Shown in pieces: positions 45,574 to 56,148 of a stretch of 64,000 nucleotides of DNA. The stretch covers positions 310,001 through 374,000 of the forward strand of contig NZ_WPYP01000002.1 in the NCBI RefSeq assembly GCF_013030985.1, written 5' to 3'. A model generated the notes under the pieces. The model searched no databases, was not told the DNA's origin, and saw only the letters and a list, made by a program, of their open reading frames with translations. The stretch's first letter is position 1. The number at the start of each line of letters is the position of its first letter. The stretch is from Ruegeria arenilitoris. GTDB taxonomy: Bacteria; Pseudomonadota; Alphaproteobacteria; Rhodobacterales; Rhodobacteraceae. Position numbers and translations under genes: made by a program.

Positions 45574-45798
45574 ATGAACGCGCCCACCGATCTTTCGATG
45601 AAAACAGACGAGGTTTTGCGGGTTGAACTGGAGGTTTTCCGCCGTCAGCACCGTGATCTGGACGAGGCGATCGAGGCGCTGCAAGCCACTGGCACCGCCG
45701 ATCAACTGACGATCAAAAGGTTGAAAAAGCAAAAACTGCGGCTGAAGGACATCATTCGCCTGATCGAGGACCGTTTGACCCCTGACATCATCGCCTGA
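45574..45798 (+). CDS. DUF465/YdcH family protein
   Basis: A 74-residue helical protein: an N-terminal [24 protein letters not shown] helix and a basic second helix ([22 protein letters not shown]). This two-helix plan with HRDLD is the DUF465/YdcH mark. Function unknown. ATG at 45574 is preferred; it is divergent from hsp20 and precedes purE by 65 bases. Confidence 0.78.
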   Translation: MNAPTDLSMKTDEVLRVELEVFRRQHRDLDEAIEALQATGTADQLTIKRLKKQKLRLKDIIRLIEDRLTPDIIA

Positions 45799-45863
45799 CG
45801 CATTGCCACGAAGTCGGATTTGGCTATAGTGCGCGCTCTCTCAGAAGGCGGGGAAGCAAGCGG

Positions 45864-46349
45864 ATGAGCGACGTAAAAGTGGGGATCATCATGGGCAGCC
45901 AGTCGGACTGGCCCACGATGAAGGAAGCAGCTGACATTCTGGATGAGCTGGGCATTGCGTATGAAAAACGCATTGTCTCGGCGCACCGCACCCCCGACCG
46001 TTTGTGGGACTACGGCAAGACCGCCGTGTCACGCGGGCTGAACGTGATCATTGCAGGGGCCGGTGGGGCCGCGCATCTGCCGGGCATGATGGCCTCGAAA
46101 ACGCGGGTGCCGGTGATTGGCGTTCCGGTGCAGACGCGGGCGCTGTCTGGCGTCGACTCCCTCTACTCCATCGTCCAGATGCCCAAAGGGTTTCCCGTGG
46201 CGACCATGGCGATTGGGTCGGCAGGTGGTGCGAATGCAGGTCTTATGGCCGCTGGTATTCTGGCCTTGCAGGACGACGCACTGGCGCAGCGTTTGGACGC
46301 GTGGCGTGAGGCTTTGTCGGCCTCAATCCCCGAGGAACCACAGGGATGA
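45864..46349 (+). CDS. purE: N5-carboxyaminoimidazole ribonucleotide mutase
   Basis: A 161-residue class I PurE that moves the carboxyl group in purine synthesis. [12 protein letters not shown] near the start, the catalytic His in [10 protein letters not shown] (about 44) and [16 protein letters not shown] are diagnostic. First gene of purE-(ProC-like)-purK; its stop overlaps the next start (ATGA). Confidence 0.96.
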   Translation: MSDVKVGIIMGSQSDWPTMKEAADILDELGIAYEKRIVSAHRTPDRLWDYGKTAVSRGLNVIIAGAGGAAHLPGMMASKTRVPVIGVPVQTRALSGVDSLYSIVQMPKGFPVATMAIGSAGGANAGLMAAGILALQDDALAQRLDAWREALSASIPEEPQG

Positions 46350-47101
46350 GCCGGATCGGGTTCATCGGCACAGGACATATCGCGGCACCGATCGCACGCC
46401 TGCTCGCCCGCAAAGGGCACGAGATCTATGTGACCGAGCGCAACGCTTCGGTCTCGGCTGCGCTGAAAGCCGAAATCAACGCGACGGTCAGCGATCCGCA
46501 GTCGGTGATCGACCAATCCGAAATCGTGTTTCTGTGCCTGCGCCCGCAAATCGCAGTCGAAGTACTTGGCCCGCTGACCTTTGGATCCGAACATCGGATC
46601 GTTTCCGTCATGGCCGCGGTTTCCGAACCTGAACTCAAATCGCTTTGTGCCCCTGCCGAGGATTTCGTGCAAACGATCCCTTTGGGCTTTCTGGAGCAAG
46701 GCGGCTGCCCGATGGCGGCTTATGGAAACGATCAGTTGCTGGCTGACTTGTTGGCCCCTGAAAACCCTGTCGTCAAAGTGGCAAGCGAAGCGTCGCTGAA
46801 TGCACATTTTGCGATCTGTGCAATGGTTCCCGGCATTCTGGATCTGTTGGCGACCGGTTCGGAATGGCTGGCCGATCAGACGGGCGATGCCGACGGCGCA
46901 GAGTTCTACACAACTCAGTTGATGGCAGGCTTTCTTGCAACCATGAACAAAGGTCAGGCCGGACGTCTTGCCGCCGAACGCGACGCTCTGGCAACTGACG
47001 GAACGCTGAGCCTGCAAATGACGCAGGCCCTGCAATCGGACAAGGCGCATCAGGCCTTGCGCGACGCCCTGACTGCAATCGGCAAACGGCTGGAGACCTG
47101 A
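46346..47101 (+). CDS. ProC-like NAD(P)-binding protein in the pur operon
   Basis: A 251-residue protein with the Rossmann motif [14 protein letters not shown] and an [13 protein letters not shown] stretch, similar in plan to pyrroline-5-carboxylate reductase (LIGCG..., VKPQ...). The C-terminal region lacks the full GSGPAY-type dimer motif; [11 protein letters not shown] stands there instead. It overlaps purE and is 3 bases from purK, so it is co-transcribed with both. Role in purine synthesis is unknown; a true ProC exists at 29812. Confidence 0.7.
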   Translation: MSRIGFIGTGHIAAPIARLLARKGHEIYVTERNASVSAALKAEINATVSDPQSVIDQSEIVFLCLRPQIAVEVLGPLTFGSEHRIVSVMAAVSEPELKSLCAPAEDFVQTIPLGFLEQGGCPMAAYGNDQLLADLLAPENPVVKVASEASLNAHFAICAMVPGILDLLATGSEWLADQTGDADGAEFYTTQLMAGFLATMNKGQAGRLAAERDALATDGTLSLQMTQALQSDKAHQALRDALTAIGKRLET

Positions 47102-47104
47102 ATA

Positions 47105-48172
47105 ATGACCGACATGCTTGCACCCGGTGCCACGATTGGCATCCTTGGCGGTGGCCAACTGGGCCGGATGTTGTCCATCGCGGCGGCGCGTTTGGGCTTT
47201 GTCACCCACATCTATGAACCCGGTGCCAACCCGCCCGCAGGGCAGGTAGCCGACCGGGTGACAACCGCGGCCTATGACGATGCGGACGCCTTGCGCGCGT
47301 TTGCCGAGTCGGTCGATGTCATCACCTATGAGTTCGAGAACATCCCGACCGAGGCGCTGGACCTGCTGGAAGCCCATCGCCCGATCCGCCCGGGGCGCGA
47401 GGCGCTGCGGGTCAGCCAGGACCGTCTGACCGAGAAGAATTTTCTACAGGGGCTGGGTCTGCAAACCGCACCGTTTGCCGACATCACCGATCTGGGCAGC
47501 CTGAATGCAGCGATCGAACAGATCGGCACGCCCGCGATCCTGAAAACCCGCCGGTTTGGCTATGACGGCAAGGGGCAAGCACGGTTGCGTACGCCCGAAG
47601 ACGCTGAGACCGCTCTGGCCGATATGGCGGGCGCGCCTGCGATTCTTGAGGGGTTTGTTGAGTTCAGCCACGAGGTTTCGATCATCGCCGCGCGCGGGTT
47701 GGACGGACAGGTCGCCTGTTTCGACCCCGGCGAAAACGTGCACCGTGATGGCATCCTGCACACCACGACGGTCCCTGCTCGCCTGCGCCCTGCGCAGCGC
47801 ACGGATGCGGTCTTGCTGGCCGCCAACATCCTGAACGCGCTGGACTATGTTGGCGTCATGGGCGTTGAGCTGTTTGTCACCCCCGCCGGTCTGATCGTGA
47901 ACGAGATTGCGCCGCGGGTGCATAACTCGGGTCACTGGACTCAGAACGGCTGCGCCGTGGATCAGTTCGAACAGCACATCCGCGCCGTAGCCGGGTGGCC
48001 TCTGGGCGACGGGCAACGGCATTCGGACGTGGTCATGGAGAACCTGATCGGTGACGACATGGACCGTGTGCCGGAACTGGCGCAGGAACGCGATGTGGCC
48101 CTTCATCTTTATGGCAAGGCCGAGGTCAAAGCCGGTCGCAAGATGGGGCACTTCAACCGCATCTCGCGCTAG
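47105..48172 (+). CDS. purK: N5-carboxyaminoimidazole ribonucleotide synthetase
   Basis: A 355-residue ATP-grasp enzyme that carboxylates AIR with bicarbonate and ATP. The N-terminal IGILGGGQLGRMLSIAAARLG, GYDGKGQARL near 158, EVSIIAARG and the C-terminal NEIAPRVHNSGHWTQNGC are signatures. Works with PurE encoded two genes upstream. Confidence 0.96.
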   Translation: MTDMLAPGATIGILGGGQLGRMLSIAAARLGFVTHIYEPGANPPAGQVADRVTTAAYDDADALRAFAESVDVITYEFENIPTEALDLLEAHRPIRPGREALRVSQDRLTEKNFLQGLGLQTAPFADITDLGSLNAAIEQIGTPAILKTRRFGYDGKGQARLRTPEDAETALADMAGAPAILEGFVEFSHEVSIIAARGLDGQVACFDPGENVHRDGILHTTTVPARLRPAQRTDAVLLAANILNALDYVGVMGVELFVTPAGLIVNEIAPRVHNSGHWTQNGCAVDQFEQHIRAVAGWPLGDGQRHSDVVMENLIGDDMDRVPELAQERDVALHLYGKAEVKAGRKMGHFNRISR

Positions 48173-48226
48173 GGTATCGCGCTAACGCGCGATGCTTCCG
48201 GCAGTATTTGGCAAAGATGAAGCGGG

Positions 48227-49378
48227 TTAGCGGACGAATCGTGCCGCGATGTCTCCGGCCATGTAGCTGACCCGACCACCTGCCAACGTCGCCGCAACGC
48301 GGTGGGTTTCGGCATCCAGAATGACCAGATCGGCGCGTTGACCCGAAGCCAGCGTGCCCCGGTCATGCAGCCCCAACACGCGCGCAGGCCCGGACGACAC
48401 CAGCGCCCACGCCCCAGCCATGTCCACCAACCCGGACTTGGCCAGCATCAGCGCGGCTCGGCGCGGGCTCGGGTAGTGATAATCCGAGGCCAGCGCGTCG
48501 CAATACCCCATTGTGATCAGGTCCAACGCGCTGACGTTGCCCTTATGCGAGCCCCCGCGCACCACATTGGGCGAACCCAGAATGATGTAGTCGCCCGAGG
48601 CGCGCGCCGCCTCGGCGGCCTCGAGCGTTTCGGGGAACTCGGCGATCTGTGCCCCCCGCGCGCGCCAGTCAGCGCGGGTTTGTGCAGTGGCGTCGTCATG
48701 GCTGCCCATGCGCACGCCCTGTTTTGCGAGGTCCGCACACAGCGTGTCCAGCGCCGCAGGCACCTCGGTCCGGCGGTCATGCATGGACAGCAACAACTCG
48801 AAGTGCTTCTCCGGGTGGCGCCCGGCCTTGAGCGCCTGTCCGGTCAGGCGCGGCGGTTTGCGGCGCTCAGCCAGCCGGTCATGTGGCAGATGGTCGTTGA
48901 ACACCACATAGGGCACCTGCCATTCGGCAATACGCTCGGGCAGACCTGCGTAATCGTCGAGCATATGCGTCTCGAACCGCAATTGCGGCATCAGGTCGGT
49001 GACCACACGATCTTTGACCGCAGCAATGGCGTCAAATACCTGCCCAGCAAATTCGGGACCGCGCACGCCGCCCTCCCAGCTGTGGAACTGGGCCAGAACG
49101 GCGGTGGTGATGCCGTTGGCCGCCAGTTCGGCCTCGACCGAGAGGATGCCTTCGTCCATCTGTTTCATCGCCCCGCGACGCGGCGCGATATGGCGTTCGA
49201 ACCCGTCCCCGTGCAGATCGATGATCCCGGGCAACACCAGATAGCCGGCCAGGTCGATTTCCCGCCCGGTACGGTCCGACTGAATGACCCCATCCCCTAT
49301 GGTCAACTCGGAATGCACAAGGCCCTGCTCCGGCAACAGCACCTCTGCGCCGGTCAGGGTCAGGTTCAATGCGGTCAT
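48227..49378 (-). CDS. phnM: Ribose 1-methylphosphonate 5-triphosphate diphosphatase PhnM
   Basis: A 383-residue amidohydrolase of the C-P lyase pathway that removes pyrophosphate from the triphosphate intermediate. The metal motif IDLHGDGFERH is near residue 60, GSHDDAT near 228 and LASDYHYPSP near 310. No other phn gene is in the window. Start at 49378; its first codons overlap the stop of the lipase-like gene upstream (ATGA). Confidence 0.88.
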   Translation of the reverse strand: MTALNLTLTGAEVLLPEQGLVHSELTIGDGVIQSDRTGREIDLAGYLVLPGIIDLHGDGFERHIAPRRGAMKQMDEGILSVEAELAANGITTAVLAQFHSWEGGVRGPEFAGQVFDAIAAVKDRVVTDLMPQLRFETHMLDDYAGLPERIAEWQVPYVVFNDHLPHDRLAERRKPPRLTGQALKAGRHPEKHFELLLSMHDRRTEVPAALDTLCADLAKQGVRMGSHDDATAQTRADWRARGAQIAEFPETLEAAEAARASGDYIILGSPNVVRGGSHKGNVSALDLITMGYCDALASDYHYPSPRRAALMLAKSGLVDMAGAWALVSSGPARVLGLHDRGTLASGQRADLVILDAETHRVAATLAGGRVSYMAGDIAARFVR

Positions 49379-50148
49379 TGCGAGGGCTCCGAAGCAGGTT
49401 CCGAGCAATCCCGCCCGATGCAGATTTCGTCGATGATGTCCAGCACCCCGTCCAGCCAGGTGATCTGGGGATCAAACTGACCGTACTCGATGAAATGCAG
49501 CGCTTGCGCCATCACGCGCGGGTTGTTCATCATGAAAGTGTGGGTCACCGGCAGAACGATATGGTCCTTCATGCCTTCGACTTTCGTCGTCTCGATCGAC
49601 ACCTTGCCGTCATCCCGGCCATCGATCATCGACGAGAACACCGGGTTCAGCGAGTTCTCACCCGCGATCACGCCCAGTTCGAATTCCACCGGCGGCAACT
49701 GGCGCGGAATGCCCTCGGGGCCAGTGCCCAGCGCCAGACCGGCGGGGCCGTGCAACATGCCGAACACCTCCCAGGCGCCCAGCTCATCGACCAGCTGGCT
49801 GCCCTGATTGGGCGGGCCGAGCATGACCACACGTCCCAGATTTTCCGGGTGGTGGTCCTGCAGCCAGTAACGCAGCAGAATCCCACCCATCGAATGCGCT
49901 ACGACATTTGCCGTGTCGTCTCCACAGGCCGCGAAGGCATCCGGCAAGGTCTGATTGGCCAGCTCCGGGATCGGCAAGTCCGTCGAGGGATAGCCGGGGC
50001 GTACCACGGTGTAGCCATGCGCCTGAAAAAGCTGTTCCATGACGGTGAACGATGCCTCGGTCCGCGCAAGCCCATGCAGCAGTACCACGCATTTTGCCTG
50101 GGCCACGGCCGGAACAAGAAACAGAAAAAGGGCAAGCAGATATTTCAT
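49375..50148 (-). CDS. Secreted alpha/beta-hydrolase, lipase-like
   Basis: A 257-residue protein with a Sec signal peptide (about 1-18, ending AQA) and an alpha/beta-hydrolase fold. Oxyanion HG is in VVLLHGLART, the nucleophile Ser in NVVAHSMGGIL (AHSMG rather than the usual GxSxG), and VMLGPPNQGSQLV follows as in triacylglycerol lipases. The catalytic His is probably in VTHTFMMNN. Coupled to phnM. Ester substrate unknown. Confidence 0.78.
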   Translation of the reverse strand: MKYLLALFLFLVPAVAQAKCVVLLHGLARTEASFTVMEQLFQAHGYTVVRPGYPSTDLPIPELANQTLPDAFAACGDDTANVVAHSMGGILLRYWLQDHHPENLGRVVMLGPPNQGSQLVDELGAWEVFGMLHGPAGLALGTGPEGIPRQLPPVEFELGVIAGENSLNPVFSSMIDGRDDGKVSIETTKVEGMKDHIVLPVTHTFMMNNPRVMAQALHFIEYGQFDPQITWLDGVLDIIDEICIGRDCSEPASEPSQ

Positions 50149-50186
50149 AGCCGCCAGATAAGCCTTAAGCGCAGGTGATGAAACCC

Positions 50187-51029
50187 CTAGCGCGGCGTCA
50201 GACGCAGGACGGCCAGCGCGATGCCGCCCAGAACCAGCGATGCCCCCAGGATCAGGCGCAGGCTGGCAACCTCACCCAGCAGGAGAACGCCGCCGAGAAT
50301 TGCGATGATAGGCACGCTCAGCTGCACCACTGCCGCCGTGGTGGGGGCCAGTTGCGGCAGGACGCGATACCAAAGCGCGTACCCCATCCCCGACGTGACA
50401 CCACCGGAGATGGCGGCCAGCAAGTAGCCCGAACCGGTCATCTGCCAGTCTGCTCCGTTGACCAAAAGGGCCAACCCGGTCACCGGCAGCGCAACGATGA
50501 AATTGGCCGCTGTCCCTGCCAAGGCATCCGGTTCAGATCGCCCGACCAGAGAATAGATCGCCCAGCCGACCCCCGCAGCCGTCATCAGCACTGCGCCATT
50601 AAGGTCGACCTGCACTGCACCCGACGGCCAGAGCACATAGGCCAGGCCAACCAGCGCAATCGCGGCACCGGCAATCTGGCGGAAGGTCGGGGCGCTTGCT
50701 GTCACAGATGTCACGGCAAACATGGTGACCTGCACCACACCAAACAGGATCAATGCCCCCAGTCCGGCATCCAGCGTCAGATAAGCCAGCGAGAACCCGA
50801 TCATATAAAGCGACAACGCCCCTGCCCCCGCGATCCTGCGCCGGTTACGCAGCGGCAAATGTCCGGCTCTGAGCCACACCAGACCAGCCAGCACCACGGC
50901 CCCGGCCAGAACCCGAACAACGGCGAACCCGGCAGGGTCACTGGCACCGCTGTCGATTGCCAGACGGTTCAGGATCGAGTTCGCCGCAAAAGCGCACATG
51001 GTCAGGGCAGTGAGCAGAAACAGACGCAT
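50187..51029 (-). CDS. EamA/DMT family transporter
   Basis: A 280-residue inner-membrane protein with ten hydrophobic segments made of two EamA repeats; NSILNRLAI near residue 20 and a C-terminal LLLGEVASLRLILGASLVLGGI are typical. DMT exporters move small metabolites; the substrate is not readable. The start at 51029 (MRLFLL) is preferred to MCKSP at 51065. Confidence 0.85.
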   Translation of the reverse strand: MRLFLLTALTMCAFAANSILNRLAIDSGASDPAGFAVVRVLAGAVVLAGLVWLRAGHLPLRNRRRIAGAGALSLYMIGFSLAYLTLDAGLGALILFGVVQVTMFAVTSVTASAPTFRQIAGAAIALVGLAYVLWPSGAVQVDLNGAVLMTAAGVGWAIYSLVGRSEPDALAGTAANFIVALPVTGLALLVNGADWQMTGSGYLLAAISGGVTSGMGYALWYRVLPQLAPTTAAVVQLSVPIIAILGGVLLLGEVASLRLILGASLVLGGIALAVLRLTPR

Positions 51030-51090
51030 CTCAACCGCATAGCGGTTCCTCGGCGATTTGCACACTCACTTTCCTGCGGGAACGGTCCGT

Positions 51091-51123
51091 AAAACGAAAC
51101 GGGGCCGCCCGAAGGCGACCCCG
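51091..51123 (-). terminator. Intrinsic terminator of groESL
   Basis: On the minus strand GGGGTCGCC-TTCG-GGCGGCCCC forms a stem with a TTCG tetraloop, followed by GTTTCGTTTT. It lies 27 bases after the groEL stop. Confidence 0.8.
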
Positions 51124-51149
51124 TCCGTAAGCACTAAGGCTAAGGCAGC

Positions 51150-52826
<1,677 letters not shown>

Positions 52827-52844
52827 TCAGAGAAGCGCGCGGGC

Positions 52845-53132
52845 TTACTCGATGATCCCCATGATGTCGCTTTCTTTCATCATCAGCAGCTCTTCGCCGT
52901 TGACCTGAACCTCGGTGCCCGACCATTTGCCGAACAGGATCTTGTCGCCAGCTTTCACAGCCATTGCGATCAGTTCGCCGCTGTCCTTGCGTGCGCCTTC
53001 GCCGGTTGCGACGACTTCGCCTTCGCTGGGCTTTTCTTTTGCGCTGTCAGGAATGATCAGGCCGCCTGCGGTTTTCTCTTCGCTTTCGGTACGGCGAACC
53101 AGCACGCGGTCATGAAGCGGTTTCAATGCCAT
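52845..53132 (-). CDS. groES: Co-chaperonin GroES
   Basis: A 95-residue lid protein of Gro[14 protein letters not shown] at the start, the mobile loop [18 protein letters not shown] and [21 protein letters not shown] near the end are diagnostic. First gene of the groESL operon; CIRCE and a sigma70-like promoter lie upstream. Confidence 0.98.
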   Translation of the reverse strand: MALKPLHDRVLVRRTESEEKTAGGLIIPDSAKEKPSEGEVVATGEGARKDSGELIAMAVKAGDKILFGKWSGTEVQVNGEELLMMKESDIMGIIE

Positions 53133-53190
53133 CTTTGCAGCTCCTTGGGCTCAAAGTTTATCTATCCTCCCCTCACCGGACGGCGAGGCG

Positions 53191-53217
53191 TTAGCACTCA
53201 AGGGTGGAGAGTGATAA
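53191..53217. promoter_or_regulatory. CIRCE element (HrcA operator)
   Basis: TTAGCACTC, nine bases, then GAGTGATAA; the consensus is TTAGCACTC-N9-GAGTGCTAA, so one position in the right arm departs from it. It lies 59 bases upstream of the groES start and just downstream of the promoter, as usual for HrcA-repressed groE operons. Confidence 0.9.
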
Positions 53218-53224
53218 CGACGCA

Positions 53225-53253
53225 TAGCTAGGGAGTTCAAAACCCCGAGTCAA
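53225..53253 (-). promoter_or_regulatory. Sigma70-like promoter of groESL
   Basis: On the minus strand TTGACT (53248-53253), a 17-base spacer and TAGCTA (53225-53230) precede the CIRCE, which would cover the start site. Confidence 0.6.
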
Positions 53254-53284
53254 CAAGCTGTGATGGATTTTTTTGCGGCTTGGA

Positions 53285-53965
53285 TCAGTTGGCCTGCTCC
53301 CAGCTATAAGCCCAATGCTTCAATCCTTCCGTCCCCTGAGAGGTAAGCGCGTAAACGCCCTTTTCAACCTTCTCAAACCAACCATAATGGTTTTCCCGCA
53401 TCAGGCGGGTGGCCGCGGGTACTCCGGTCGCTTTCGCCACCTCGGCCCCCTTGGAGGCGCCGCATTCAGCCAGATGAGCTGCACACTTCAACGCGTCTTG
53501 ACGGTAGGCCGTGACAATGCCGTGCCGGGTCGCTCCTCCGGCATTGGGGTCACCTTCCAACCGGTCGAACTCACGCAGCAACCACGTGGCCTTTGCCTTG
53601 TTCTTGCGCGGCGCATAAGGGCCGGGATCGCATTGCACCTCGACCGTGCCATCGGCCCGAACGGTGATCAGCCCCAGGCCCAGACGACGGCACAGCGCGA
53701 GGTTGTCCTTCAACGCCCGCCGGGCCGTGCGTCCTTTGGGTTTGCACACACCGATATAGACCTGATCGGTCACTTTCAGCCGCGTGATCGCCTGATGAAA
53801 CAACGCCAGCGAAAACCGTAGCTTGAGCTCTACGATCACCGGCTCATCGCCATCCCGCACGGCAACGATATCGGCCGCGCCGACCTCGCCTTTGACGGTA
53901 TAGCCCTGACGCTCCAGCAGCGCCTTGATGGGGGGATAGAGATCCTGCTCGCGGTCCATAACCAC
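53285..53965 (-). CDS. DUF2161 PD-(D/E)XK-type protein
   Basis: A 226-residue protein with a nuclease-like core: DREQDLYPPIKALLERQGY, then AADIVAV (Asp) and PVIVELKLRF (Glu-x-Lys), as in the PD-(D/E)XK superfamily. The C-terminal part shows NHYGWFEKVEKGVYALTSQG, a winged-helix feel. DUF2161 proteins are widespread in Rhodobacteraceae and have no known substrate. No restriction or defence gene is adjacent. Confidence 0.8.
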   Translation of the reverse strand: MVMDREQDLYPPIKALLERQGYTVKGEVGAADIVAVRDGDEPVIVELKLRFSLALFHQAITRLKVTDQVYIGVCKPKGRTARRALKDNLALCRRLGLGLITVRADGTVEVQCDPGPYAPRKNKAKATWLLREFDRLEGDPNAGGATRHGIVTAYRQDALKCAAHLAECGASKGAEVAKATGVPAATRLMRENHYGWFEKVEKGVYALTSQGTEGLKHWAYSWEQAN

Positions 53966-54081
53966 ATGCTAGGCGAATTGCCAAAGATTGCCAGAGGCCA
54001 CATGCAAGCCTCTGATCTGCCTTGCATACCGCCCTGCACCGAGGCAAGGTCCGGCAAGATGACACCACCGGGATGATACAC

Positions 54082-55062
54082 ATGCGCCTGTTCCTGTTTC
54101 TGATCTGCCTGCTGCTGCCCGCCACCGTTCAGGCCGCGTGCGAAGGGCGTGATCTGAAGGCCGACCTGACGCCCGCGGCGCGGGCGGAACTGGAGCAGGC
54201 CCTTGAAGGCGTCCCCTACCCAGAAGGCAACCACTGGATCGCAACCAAGGGCGACACGGTGCTGCATCTGATCGGCACGCTCCACCTGAGCGATCCGCGA
54301 ATGGACGCAATTGTCGAACGCCTGACACCGACACTCAGCCAGGCCGATGCTTTCTATTTCGAAGTGACCCGGGACGAGATGGACGCCTGGGAACAGGAAC
54401 TGGCCCTTGACCCAAGCCCGATCCTGATCACGTCCGGCCCCACCCTGATCGACCTGCTGCCCGATGAGGCGTGGACGGCCCTGTCGTCTGCGATGGCCGA
54501 GCGCGGTATACCCAGTTGGATGGGGGCAAAAATGCGCCCTTGGTTTCTGGGCATGACGCTGGCCATGCCTGCGTGTTTACTTGGGAACCCGGAGGCCAGT
54601 CGCGGGCTGGACGCACGCCTGACCGAACTGGCCGAAGAACACGGCATCCCGCAATTCTCGTTGGAGAGCATCGAGGAACTGATGGCGATGTTCGAAATCC
54701 ACACCATCGAAGAACAGGCGGAATCGCTGGCGCGGATGGCCAATGCATATGGAAACAGCGACGACCAGATGGTCACCATGGCAAATGCCTATTTCGACGA
54801 AAATCACGCACACTCCATCGAACTGGGCCGCATCATGGCGCGCAAGTATTCCGGCATGTCGCCCGAAGTTTTCGACGAGGAATGGGGAGCGTTCGAACAA
54901 CACCTGCTGATCGAGCGGAACAACAACTGGATGCCGCATATTCTCAGCATTCAGGATCAGACCGCCGTGATCGCCGTGGGGGCGGGACATCTAAGTGACA
55001 CTTACGGCCTGCTGAACCAGTTGCAACAGGCCGGATACACCCTGACCCGCGCGCCTTTCTGA
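54082..55062 (+). CDS. TraB/GumN (TIKI-like) family protein
   Basis: A 326-residue protein with a signal peptide (MRLFLFLICLLLPATVQAA) and the TraB/GumN fold: LHLIGTLHLSDPR near residue 60 and the C-terminal VAVGAGHLSDTYGLLNQLQQAGY. Related proteins are metal-dependent proteases. Start at 54082, or three codons upstream (MIHMRLF). Divergent from the DUF2161 gene. Confidence 0.82.
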   Translation: MRLFLFLICLLLPATVQAACEGRDLKADLTPAARAELEQALEGVPYPEGNHWIATKGDTVLHLIGTLHLSDPRMDAIVERLTPTLSQADAFYFEVTRDEMDAWEQELALDPSPILITSGPTLIDLLPDEAWTALSSAMAERGIPSWMGAKMRPWFLGMTLAMPACLLGNPEASRGLDARLTELAEEHGIPQFSLESIEELMAMFEIHTIEEQAESLARMANAYGNSDDQMVTMANAYFDENHAHSIELGRIMARKYSGMSPEVFDEEWGAFEQHLLIERNNNWMPHILSIQDQTAVIAVGAGHLSDTYGLLNQLQQAGYTLTRAPF

Positions 55063-55173
55063 CCTGAAACCAGCGAAATCCAGACCAACCGTCGCAGCGT
55101 AAACTCTGCCGGGTGACAACCCCGGCGGACCGCCCTATAAGGCGCGCAAATTTATCATCCTCAGGACGCTGAC

Positions 55174-56094
55174 ATGACAACTCTTGTATTTGGCCATAAA
55201 TCCCCCGACACCGATTCCACCGGCTCTCCGATCCTGTGGTCGTGGTACCTGAACGAAGTCAAAGGCGAACAGGCCGAGCCCGTTCTGCTGGGTGAACCCA
55301 ACACTGAAGCCGCGTTCATGCTGCAGCGCTGGGACCTGCCCAAGCCGCGCATCATCGACGACGTCGAAGCCGATGCGCCGGTTGTCATCGTCGACACCAA
55401 CAACCCGGCCGAGCTGCCCGCCAGCGTCAACAGCGCCGACATCCGCGCCATCATCGACCACCACAAGCTGGTTGGCGGTCTGGAAACCAAAGGCCCGATC
55501 GACATCACCGTGCGCCCGCTGGCCTGCACCGCGACCATCATGGTCGACCTGATGGGCGACGACGCCGCCAAGATGCCCGAAGCCATCAAAGGCGCGGCGC
55601 TGACCTGCATTCTTTCGGACACGCTGGAATTCCGCTCGCCCACCACCACCGCGCATGACCGCGAAGTGGCCGAGAAACTGGCCGCCGATCTTGGTCTGGA
55701 CGTCTCGGCCTATGCCGCCGACATGTTCGCGGCGAAATCGGACGTGTCGTCCTTCTCGGACGCTGAACTGATCCGCATGGACAGCAAGGAATACGAAGTC
55801 GACGGCACCAAGTTCCGCGTCTCGGTTCTGGAAACCACCGCACCCGGCGTCGTGCTGGACCGCAAAGCCAGCCTGGCGGATTCGATGGTAAATGTCGCCC
55901 AGGAAGATGGTGTCGATCAGGTTCTGCTGTTCGTGGTCGACATCCTGAACGAAGAAGCCACCCTGCTGGTGCCGAACGATCTGGTCAAAGGCGTTGCCGA
56001 AAAGAGCTTTGGCGCATCGGTCGATGGCGACGCCGTTGTTCTGCCTGGCATCATGAGCCGCAAAAAGCAGATCATTCCGAACCTCAAGGTCTGA
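55174..56094 (+). CDS. ppaC: Manganese-dependent inorganic pyrophosphatase
   Basis: A 306-residue DHH-family (class II) pyrophosphatase. Metal residues lie in FGHKSPDTDSTGS (His, Asp, Asp), the IDHHKLVGG motif near residue 98 and the CILSDTLEFRSPT stretch; the C-terminal DHHA2-type domain ends in MSRKKQI. It drives biosynthesis by removing pyrophosphate. A strong terminator follows. Confidence 0.95.
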   Translation: MTTLVFGHKSPDTDSTGSPILWSWYLNEVKGEQAEPVLLGEPNTEAAFMLQRWDLPKPRIIDDVEADAPVVIVDTNNPAELPASVNSADIRAIIDHHKLVGGLETKGPIDITVRPLACTATIMVDLMGDDAAKMPEAIKGAALTCILSDTLEFRSPTTTAHDREVAEKLAADLGLDVSAYAADMFAAKSDVSSFSDAELIRMDSKEYEVDGTKFRVSVLETTAPGVVLDRKASLADSMVNVAQEDGVDQVLLFVVDILNEEATLLVPNDLVKGVAEKSFGASVDGDAVVLPGIMSRKKQIIPNLKV

Positions 56095-56121
56095 GACACC
56101 CGCACCAGAGGTAACTCATTT

Positions 56122-56148
56122 AGGGCGCCCATTCGGCGCCCTTTTTTA
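56122..56148 (+). terminator. Intrinsic terminator of ppaC
   Basis: GGGCGCC (56123-56129) pairs with GGCGCCC (56135-56141) and is followed by TTTTTT. It overlaps the stop of the minus-strand gene and may serve both. Confidence 0.85.

Noticed and set aside
46163..47377. 404-codon frame opposite purE/ProC-like
   Set aside because: Spans three real genes on the other strand and has no motif.
48302..49480. 392-codon frame opposite phnM
   Set aside because: Shadow of phnM; rich in His/Gln/Arg without a domain.
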